DNA of 64,000 nucleotides from Lacisediminimonas profundi (GTDB lineage Bacteria; Pseudomonadota; Gammaproteobacteria; Burkholderiales; Burkholderiaceae_D): contig NZ_VTTH01000002.1 of the NCBI RefSeq assembly GCF_008831265.1, positions 496,001 through 560,000 of the forward strand, given 5' to 3'. The position numbers and the translations under genes are program-made. Below the pieces are notes generated by a model. That model searched no databases and was not told where the DNA came from. It saw only the letters and a list, made by a program, of their open reading frames with translations. This document shows positions 57,167 to 64,000 of this stretch, one piece after another (positions within the stretch are counted from its first letter, which is position 1; each line of letters starts with the position of its first letter).

Positions 57167-57195
57167 AAACGGGGGCACGAATGCCCCCGTTTTTT
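57167..57195. terminator. GC-rich hairpin upstream of the SIMPL gene
   Basis: AACGGGGGCA / TGCCCCCGTT with a 4-base loop and T6 on the plus strand. On the minus strand it lies between the ilvC terminator and the SIMPL start codon (57151), so it may be a second stop for ilvC read-through. Confidence 0.6.
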
Positions 57196-57220
57196 CACGA
57201 CCGACGGCACGCGATGCCGC

Positions 57221-57247
57221 AAAAAAGCTGCACCTGCGTGCAGCTTT
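57221..57247 (-). terminator. Intrinsic terminator after ilvC
   Basis: A perfect GCTGCAC / GTGCAGC stem with a 4-base loop is followed by T6 on the minus strand, 15 bp beyond the ilvC stop codon. Confidence 0.9.
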
Positions 57248-57261
57248 CACGCCGAAAGAAC

Positions 57262-58347
<1,086 letters not shown>

Positions 58348-58839
58348 TCAGACCTTGAGGATGCGCTCGCCACGCCCTATGCCCGATCCGCCTGTGCGGA
58401 CGGTCTCGAGTATCGAGGCGCGATCGATCGAATCGATGAACGCATCCAGCTTGGACTTGTTGCCGGTCAGTTCGATCGTGTAGGTCTTCTCCGTGACGTC
58501 GATGATGCGGCCACGGAAAATATCCGCAGTGCGCTTCATCTCCTCACGCTCCTTGCCGACCGCCCTTACCTTGATCAGCATGAGTTCGCGCTCGATATGA
58601 GCGCCTTCGGTGAGGTCGACCACCTTGATCACCTCGATCAGGCGATTCAGGTGTTTGGTGATCTGTTCGATCACGTCGTCCGAGCCGGTGGTAACGACCG
58701 TCATCCGGGACAGCGTCGGATCCTCGGTCGGTGCCACAGTGAGGGTTTCGATGTTGTAACCGCGGGCGGAAAACAGTCCCACCACGCGCGACAACGCGCC
58801 GGCTTCATTTTCGAGGAGGACGGAAACTATATGTCGCAT
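58348..58839 (-). CDS. ilvH: Acetolactate synthase small (regulatory) subunit
   Basis: The 163-residue subunit confers valine sensitivity on acetolactate synthase. The N-terminal ACT domain (HIVSVLLENEAGALSRVVGLFSARGYNIETL) is complete. It starts 2 bp after the large-subunit gene, so the two are translationally coupled. Confidence 0.96.
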   Translation of the reverse strand: MRHIVSVLLENEAGALSRVVGLFSARGYNIETLTVAPTEDPTLSRMTVVTTGSDDVIEQITKHLNRLIEVIKVVDLTEGAHIERELMLIKVRAVGKEREEMKRTADIFRGRIIDVTEKTYTIELTGNKSKLDAFIDSIDRASILETVRTGGSGIGRGERILKV

Positions 58840-58841
58840 GA

Positions 58842-60557
58842 TTACAGGTCCTCCGATCCGAGCAGCATTTCAGTAAGGCCTTTGCCCGCCTTGACCATCG
58901 GCCAGACGTTTTCGGTCTGGTCGGTGATGAAGTTCATGAACACCAGCCTGTCCTTCATGCCGAATGCTTCGCGCAACGCGCCATCGACATCGCCCGGTTT
59001 TTCGATCTTCATGCCGACATGGCCATAGGATTCGGCCAGCATGGTGAAGTCCGGGAGCGAATCCATGTAGGACTCGGAATAACGCGAGCCATAGTCAATC
59101 TGCTGCCACTGCCTGACCATGCCGAGGAAACGGTTGTTCAGCAGGATGATCTTCGGCGTCAGGTGATATTGCTTGCAGGTGGCGAGCTCCTGTATGCACA
59201 TCTGGATCGAGGCTTCGCCGGTAATGCAGGCCACCGTCGCGCCCGGATTCGCCATCTGCACGCCCATCGCGTACGGCAGGCCTACGCCCATGGTGCCGAG
59301 GCCCCCGGAATTCACCCAACGACGTGGCTTGTCGAAGCCGTAGTACTGTGCAGCCCACATCTGATGTTGGCCGACATCCGATGTGACGAAGGCGTCGCCG
59401 CCGGTGATATCCCACACCTTCTGGATCACCGACTGCGGCTTGATGACCTCATCCGAGGGCGTGAAGCGCAGGCATTCGCGGCCGCGCCATTCGTTGATCT
59501 GCTGCCACCATGCCGACAATGCCTTGGGATTGGGCTTGGTTTCGGCAGCTTCGAGTTGGGCCAGCAGCTCCTGCAGCACGTCTTTCACGTTGCCGACAAT
59601 CGGGATGTCGACCTTCACCCGCTTCGAAATCGAAGACGGATCGATGTCGATGTGAATGATCTTGCGCGGATTGGAGCTGAAATGCTTCGGATTGCCGATC
59701 ACGCGGTCGTCGAAACGGGCGCCGATGGCAATCATCACGTCCGAGTGCTGCATCGCCATGTTGGCTTCGTAGGTGCCATGCATTCCGGGCATGCCGACGA
59801 ACTTGTCGCTCGATGACGGATAGGCGCCCAGCCCCATCAGGGTGTTGGTGCACGGATAGCCGAGCAAGTCGACCAAGCGGTTCAGTTCTTCAGATGCGTT
59901 GGCAAGGATCACGCCGCCGCCCGTATAAATCATCGGCCGCTCGGCCGACAGCAGCAGCTGCACCGCCTTGCGGATCTGGCCGGAATGGCCCTTCTCGACT
60001 GGTTTGTACGAGCGCATTTCCAGCTGCTTCGGATATTCGAAGGCGCAGCGCTGTATGGTGACGTCCTTGGGAATGTCGACCAGCACCGGGCCGGGACGCC
60101 CGGTAGTGGCGATGTAGAACGCTTTCTTCATCGTCATCGCCAGGTCCTTCACATCCTTCACCAGGAAGTTGTGCTTGACGCACGGACGGGTGATGCCGAC
60201 CGTGTCGCACTCCTGGAAGGCGTCCAGTCCGATCGCGGCCGTGGGCACCTGGCCGGAAATGACGACCATTGGAATCGAGTCCATGTAGGCAGTCGCCAGG
60301 CCCGTCACCGCATTGGTGACGCCTGGGCCGGAGGTGACGATCGCCACGCCGACCTTGGTCGAGCTGCGCGAATAGGCGTCGGCCGCATGGATGGCGGCTT
60401 GTTCGTGCCGCACGAGGATATGCTGGAATTTATCCTGGTTGAAGATGGCGTCGTAGATATACAGGACAGCGCCACCAGGATAGCCGAAGACGTGTTCGAC
60501 ACCTTCTTCAGCAAGACAGCGCACGACGATCTCTGCGCCGGTAAGTTCGGTACTCAT
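58842..60557 (-). CDS. ilvI: Acetolactate synthase large subunit
   Basis: The 571-residue ThDP enzyme makes acetolactate or acetohydroxybutyrate. The ThDP Glu lies in VFGYPGGAVLYIYD near residue 30, the FAD region near 270-320, and the C-terminal ThDP motif reads TGEASIQMCIQEL..NNRFLGMVRQW. ATG 60557 has AAGGAAG upstream; a GTG two codons earlier is less well placed. It is first in the ilvI-ilvH-ilvC operon. Confidence 0.96.
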   Translation of the reverse strand: MSTELTGAEIVVRCLAEEGVEHVFGYPGGAVLYIYDAIFNQDKFQHILVRHEQAAIHAADAYSRSSTKVGVAIVTSGPGVTNAVTGLATAYMDSIPMVVISGQVPTAAIGLDAFQECDTVGITRPCVKHNFLVKDVKDLAMTMKKAFYIATTGRPGPVLVDIPKDVTIQRCAFEYPKQLEMRSYKPVEKGHSGQIRKAVQLLLSAERPMIYTGGGVILANASEELNRLVDLLGYPCTNTLMGLGAYPSSSDKFVGMPGMHGTYEANMAMQHSDVMIAIGARFDDRVIGNPKHFSSNPRKIIHIDIDPSSISKRVKVDIPIVGNVKDVLQELLAQLEAAETKPNPKALSAWWQQINEWRGRECLRFTPSDEVIKPQSVIQKVWDITGGDAFVTSDVGQHQMWAAQYYGFDKPRRWVNSGGLGTMGVGLPYAMGVQMANPGATVACITGEASIQMCIQELATCKQYHLTPKIILLNNRFLGMVRQWQQIDYGSRYSESYMDSLPDFTMLAESYGHVGMKIEKPGDVDGALREAFGMKDRLVFMNFITDQTENVWPMVKAGKGLTEMLLGSEDL

Positions 60558-61068
60558 TGCCACTTCCTTTCAAGGTCCATAGGAGATTGATCGGATGCTC
60601 TCTCCTTGCGAAACCCTTCCAGTGGCGAAGTCGCCGGTATCCCTTTTCTGTGCGTTGACGCCAACCCGTCCTCGCATCGTTAAATGCGATTCCGATTGGC
60701 GCTTGTCGCGACTCGTTCAACCGAAGTTACTGCGTTTCCGAAACAGATTTCTCACGCTTTTGGCGTGGGTTAGAGCAAACAGCTTTCAAATGAAGCGCGT
60801 TCCGGCGCAGGCGGCATCATGCGTCGCGCACAACGGAACAGAACCCTTCGAGGTGCGAAGGGAGTGATACGGTAATGCGTCGCACAATTTTGGTCAAGTC
60901 AAATCGCCCCCGCGGGCCACGAATCGCTTTTAAAATCAAGCGCTTTAGCCCCATTAATCCGGAAGGTCCCACAGGTTGGCGCATTTTTGCTAGGATTCGG
61001 ACAAATTTTTGGAACTGCACCTCCGACCCACCTGATTTCGGCAACGCACCGGCAGTCCGCCGCATTGA
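60558..61068. promoter_or_regulatory. Divergent intergenic region ilvI / ECF sigma factor
   Basis: This 511-bp stretch has no convincing gene. It contains a 6-bp hairpin TCGCAT/ATGCGA at 60674-60691, a CACGC/GCGTG stem near 60752-60768, and a direct repeat ATGCGTCGC(GC)ACAA near 60828 and 60875. A TTGACC (minus strand, 60898-60893) could be a -35. No branched-chain-amino-acid-rich leader peptide was found. Confidence 0.5.
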
Positions 61069-61638
61069 ATGGCAACTGATAAAGAACTTTCCGATTTCCT
61101 CGCTGTAGTGGAGCGACGCGCCTTCAAGCAGGCGGTGTACGCTGTCCGAAAGGACGAGTCGGCACTGGACATCGTCCAGGACGCGATGATCAAACTGTCA
61201 GAAAAATACGGCGACAAGCCCGCGTCCGAGCTGCCGCTGCTGTTCCAGCGCATACTGCAGAACACCATCCACGACTACTTTCGCCGCGAGAAGGTACGTA
61301 ACACCTGGGTCAGCCTGTTCTCCAGCATGCGGCCCGCCATGGAGGATCCCGAGAATTTCGACCCACTGGAAACCCTTGAATCCGAGGCCGGGTCGGAAAC
61401 CTCCGAATCCAGCGAAGACCGCGTGTCACGGGGCCAGGTGCTGAAGGCGATCGACGAGGAAGTACAGAAGCTGCCGACACGTCAACGAGAAGCATTCCTG
61501 ATGCGTTATTGGGAGGATATGGACGTGGCCGAGACCGCCTCCGCGATGGGTTGCTCTGAAGGCAGCGTGAAAACGCACTGTTCGAGAGCGACTCACGCAT
61601 TGGCCCAGGCACTCAAGGCAAGAGGATTACAGCTATGA
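61069..61638 (+). CDS. ECF-type RNA polymerase sigma factor
   Basis: The 189-residue protein has sigma region 2 (residues ~20-90, ALDIVQDAMIKLSEKYGDKP; IHDYFRREKVRNTW) and region 4 (residues ~130-185, LPTRQREAFLMRYWEDMDVAETASAMGCSEGSVKTHCSRA). An acidic linker (residues ~95-120) separates them. It overlaps the next gene by 4 bases (ATGA), as an anti-sigma partner would. Confidence 0.9.
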   Translation: MATDKELSDFLAVVERRAFKQAVYAVRKDESALDIVQDAMIKLSEKYGDKPASELPLLFQRILQNTIHDYFRREKVRNTWVSLFSSMRPAMEDPENFDPLETLESEAGSETSESSEDRVSRGQVLKAIDEEVQKLPTRQREAFLMRYWEDMDVAETASAMGCSEGSVKTHCSRATHALAQALKARGLQL

Positions 61639-62039
61639 ACACCAAGCAGATAAATTTCGCATACAGGGTACGGCACGCCCTGAATGAACAACTCGACAAC
61701 ATGCCGGCGGCCACCACCGACCGGCTGGCAGCGGCGCGGGCGCGGGCGCTGGCGCGCAAGAAACCGGACGCACCCCGGCGCGCATTTGCGACGGAGCATG
61801 CCTTCGCCGGCCGTGCCGGCGGCCATTTCGGCGACCGCCTGTCCTGGCTGGCCCGCATGGGCGTGGCGATCCCAATGGTCGTAGTTGCAGCTGGCATTTT
61901 CGCGCTCTATCAGTCGGAATCCCAGCGGCGAATCAGCGATTTCGCAGAGATTGATGCCATGGTGCTGGTCGACGAACTGCCCCTGAACGCGTATCTGGAC
62001 AACGGCTTCAACGCCTATCTTGCCAAAAAGGCCGAGTAG
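61635..62039 (+). CDS. DUF3619 membrane protein, candidate anti-sigma factor
   Basis: The 134-residue protein has a cytoplasmic N-terminus of ~75 residues, one membrane segment (residues ~76-95, MGVAIPMVVVAAGIFALYQ), and a short outer part. The pattern (INFAYRVRHALNEQLDNMP; DELPLNAYLDNGF) is that of DUF3619. Single-pass topology and overlap with the sigma gene suggest an anti-sigma role, which is inference. Confidence 0.78.
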   Translation: MNTKQINFAYRVRHALNEQLDNMPAATTDRLAAARARALARKKPDAPRRAFATEHAFAGRAGGHFGDRLSWLARMGVAIPMVVVAAGIFALYQSESQRRISDFAEIDAMVLVDELPLNAYLDNGFNAYLAKKAE

Positions 62040-62047
62040 GGAAACCA

Positions 62048-62884
62048 ATGCCCGAGCACGCAACCTCACTTGCCGCCCGCTTGCTGCGGGCGGCCTGCTT
62101 TCTGACCATCGCCGCGTTGTTGGCGCCGCAGTCGGCGATTGCGGCTGGCCCGGATGCGACCGCTCCGGTCATCAGTGGCAACACCGCTCCAGCCAGGCAA
62201 ACATCGTCGCCGGCCACGGCTCCACCCGCTGCGCGCGCAACTGCCAGCACCGGAACCTCGCAACCGACGAAGCCGGTCACCCGCAAACCGGCTGCGCCGG
62301 CCGGCCCCTCATGGAACCAGCTAAGCCCACCGCAACAATCCGCGCTGTCCCCGCTGGCCTCCGAGTGGGACACCTTGAGCGCAAACCACAAGACGAAATG
62401 GCTGGGTATTGCCAACAAGTTCCCGGCAATGAAGCCCGACGAGCAACAGCGCCTGCAAGACCGGATGCGCCATTGGGCCAAACTGACGCCCGAACAACGC
62501 CGTGTAGCCCGTGAAAGCTACGCCCGCGCCAAGAAGCTGAATCCATCGGAAAAGACGGAACAGTGGCAGCAGTACCAGCAGTTGCCCGAGGACCAGAAGA
62601 AGAAGCTGGCGGCTGAAGCTGCCGCGAAGAAACGGGTCACGGCGATCCCGCCCCCATCCCAGCATGCCAAGGGAAGAGTCACGCCACCGTCCAAATCCAC
62701 ACTGAAATCCACGCTGGACAAGGACCAGACCAGCGCGGGGAGGCCAGCAATCAGCCCGGCAGGTGCTCCCGCAAGCCCTGCTGTGTCCGCAAAGCCAGCC
62801 ACCCCCGCTACGCCGGCCGGCGTGCCCGCCCCGGCTCCTTCCCGTCCGGCGGCCACCCCCGCCAACATGGCTCCTGCCCGGTAA
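62048..62884 (+). CDS. DUF3106 family exported protein
   Basis: The 278-residue protein has a signal peptide (cleavage after AIAA, near residue 33) and a Pro/Ala/Thr-rich region. A helical DUF3106 core lies at ~88-185, with repeated WNQLSPPQQSALSPLASEWDTL-like and LTPEQRRVARESYARAKKL-like motifs, and a long Pro/Ala-rich tail follows. It is periplasmic by prediction and starts 8 bp after DUF3619. Function unknown; the helical core resembles periplasmic sensor folds such as CpxP only loosely. Confidence 0.78.
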   Translation: MPEHATSLAARLLRAACFLTIAALLAPQSAIAAGPDATAPVISGNTAPARQTSSPATAPPAARATASTGTSQPTKPVTRKPAAPAGPSWNQLSPPQQSALSPLASEWDTLSANHKTKWLGIANKFPAMKPDEQQRLQDRMRHWAKLTPEQRRVARESYARAKKLNPSEKTEQWQQYQQLPEDQKKKLAAEAAAKKRVTAIPPPSQHAKGRVTPPSKSTLKSTLDKDQTSAGRPAISPAGAPASPAVSAKPATPATPAGVPAPAPSRPAATPANMAPAR

Positions 62885-62890
62885 GTACGC

Positions 62891-63379
62891 TTGGATCTCG
62901 TTGCCCCACCCCTGAAAACGCGCCTCGCCTGCATGCTGTATGAGTCAATGCTGGTGCTCGGCCTGGTATTCGGCGCCGGCCTGCTGTTTTCGGTTGTAAT
63001 GCAGCAGCGGCATGCGCTGTTCCTTCGGGGCGGCATGCAGGCCTGGCTCTTTTTCATCATGGCGATGTATTTCGTCTGGTTCTGGTCACACGGTCGGCAG
63101 ACGCTGCCAATGAAGACCTGGTACATCCGCCTGGTGGACCGCTTCGGACAACCAGTCGGCTATGGACGGGCACTGTTGCGCTACCTTCTGTGCTGGCTAT
63201 GGGTCCTGCCCGGCCTGATCCTTGTCTACCTCCTGGGCACGAAACACTGGATGTCCGTGCTGATTCCCGCAGCCAACATGGCTCTCTGGGCGCTCACCAT
63301 CTACCTTGATCCCCAGCGGCAGTTCCTGCACGACAGGATCGCCGGGACCCGTCTGGTCCGGGTTGCTGCCCCCACCTGA
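62891..63379 (+). CDS. RDD family membrane protein
   Basis: The 162-residue protein has three to four membrane segments and RDD features (APPLKTRLACMLYESMLVL; MKTWYIRLVDRFGQPVGYGRALLRY). A TTG start at 62891, 6 bp after DUF3106, keeps the conserved APPLKTRLA N-terminus; ATG 62933 would remove it. Likely cotranscribed with the sigma factor gene set. Function unknown. Confidence 0.8.
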   Translation: MDLVAPPLKTRLACMLYESMLVLGLVFGAGLLFSVVMQQRHALFLRGGMQAWLFFIMAMYFVWFWSHGRQTLPMKTWYIRLVDRFGQPVGYGRALLRYLLCWLWVLPGLILVYLLGTKHWMSVLIPAANMALWALTIYLDPQRQFLHDRIAGTRLVRVAAPT

Positions 63380-63440
63380 CCTGCACCCCAGACACCCTCA
63401 CCCGGATATCTGATTGCACCGGAGCAAGAACCGGCTCAGA

Positions 63441-64000
63441 ATGAGTTGTTCGCATGTTAATGGGCCCGGGGTCCCTTTGAAAAAAAAGCTCGCTCGATTC
63501 CTTCCCGGACTGATCATCCTGGCACTGCTGCTGGCGCATGCCGCCCGGGTGCTGGAGTTGCCATTCGTCAGTTCGCTCGATCAGGTGGTCTACGACATCA
63601 AGTTACGGGCCACGATGCCCAATACGGTCGACGACCGGGTGGTGATTCTCGATATCGACGAAAAGAGCCTGGCCGAGGTCGGCCGCTGGCCCTGGCGGCG
63701 CGACCGGATGGCGCAGCTGGTCAACACGCTGTTCGATCGGTATCAGGTCAGTCTGCTGGGCTTTGACATCGTGCTGGCCGAGCCCGACGACAGTTCAGGG
63801 CTGAAGACTCTGGAACAACTGGGGCGACGCGAACTGAAGGACAACCCGCAATTCCAGGCGGCATTCCGGACGCTGCGCCCGCAACTCGATGTCGACCAGG
63901 TCTTTGCCGATGCCTTGCGCAATCGGCCGGTCATCCTGGGCTATTACTTCGCCAACGAAGGCGTCAGCAATGGCGCCCTGCCGCCGCCGGCATTGACGCC
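63441..64000 (+). CDS. CHASE2-domain sensor protein, 5' part (C-terminus beyond window)
   Basis: The frame is open from ATG 63441 to the window end (~186 residues). An N-terminal membrane segment (FLPGLIILALLLAHAARVL) is followed by the CHASE2 extracellular sensor start: SLDQVVYDIKLRATMP, DDRVVILDIDEKSLAEVGRWPWRRD, LLGFDIVLAEPD. A TTG at 63477 with GGGG upstream is an alternative start. The output domain (often adenylate cyclase or kinase) is outside the window. Confidence 0.85.
   Translation, partial: MSCSHVNGPGVPLKKKLARFLPGLIILALLLAHAARVLELPFVSSLDQVVYDIKLRATMPNTVDDRVVILDIDEKSLAEVGRWPWRRDRMAQLVNTLFDRYQVSLLGFDIVLAEPDDSSGLKTLEQLGRRELKDNPQFQAAFRTLRPQLDVDQVFADALRNRPVILGYYFANEGVSNGALPPPALT

Noticed and set aside
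60558-60900. Branched-chain leader peptide upstream of ilvI
   Set aside because: Small frames here (such as one starting near 60820) contain few Ile, Val or Leu codons and no terminator follows.

Overview
The window reads as a chromosomal segment of a betaproteobacterium in the order Burkholderiales, probably near the Oxalobacteraceae. The evidence is a complete 14-gene nuoA-N operon followed by a DUF2818 gene and a Nudix gene, an ilvI-ilvH-ilvC / pssA / leuA block, an rpsO-pnp pair, and an ECF sigma factor / DUF3619 / DUF3106 / RDD cluster. The family-level placement is an inference. No CRISPR array, phage or intact transposon was seen.

Layout. 1-2000: the 5' part of thrS (minus strand) with a long leader that holds an extended -10 promoter, a 14-residue Thr-rich reading frame and an intrinsic terminator; a tRNA-like element lies further upstream. 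2003-4078: divergent uraA and upp (uracil uptake and salvage). 4117-19761: a catabolic island with two sulfatase-family enzymes, a GMC oxidoreductase with a small partner subunit, two nearly identical enolase-superfamily dehydratases in inverted orientation, an aldehyde dehydrogenase, a LacI-family regulator and a CUT1-type sugar ABC transporter. Two promoters in the island carry matching LacI-type operators over their -10 boxes. 20100-21794: an istB remnant and a DASS-family anion transporter. 22003-24397: tRNA-Val and relA.

24432-31503: an alpha/beta hydrolase, 3-hydroxybutyrate dehydrogenase and both subunits of a 3-oxoacid CoA-transferase (polyhydroxybutyrate/ketone-body use), a PAS-LuxR regulator, a thioesterase, an SDR and ETF-ubiquinone oxidoreductase. 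31621-47296: Nudix hydrolase, DUF2818 and the respiratory complex I operon, transcribed on the minus strand from nuoA. 47419-52837: tRNA-Leu, secG, tpiA, a quinone oxidoreductase, pnp and rpsO. 52991-60557: a lipoprotein, leuA with a leucine-rich leader peptide, pssA, a SIMPL-domain protein and ilvC-ilvH-ilvI. 61069-64000: ECF sigma factor, DUF3619, DUF3106, RDD and the start of a CHASE2 protein.

The most notable points are: (1) the sulfatase/dehydratase/ABC island, which looks like an undescribed pathway for a sulfated sugar or sugar acid with its own LacI regulon; (2) the inverted dehydratase pair, whose divergence is confined to one active-site window; (3) candidate transcription attenuation of thrS by a Thr-codon leader peptide; (4) a leu leader peptide that appears to be on a leaderless transcript; (5) a second sulfatase-family enzyme without the Cys that normally becomes formylglycine.
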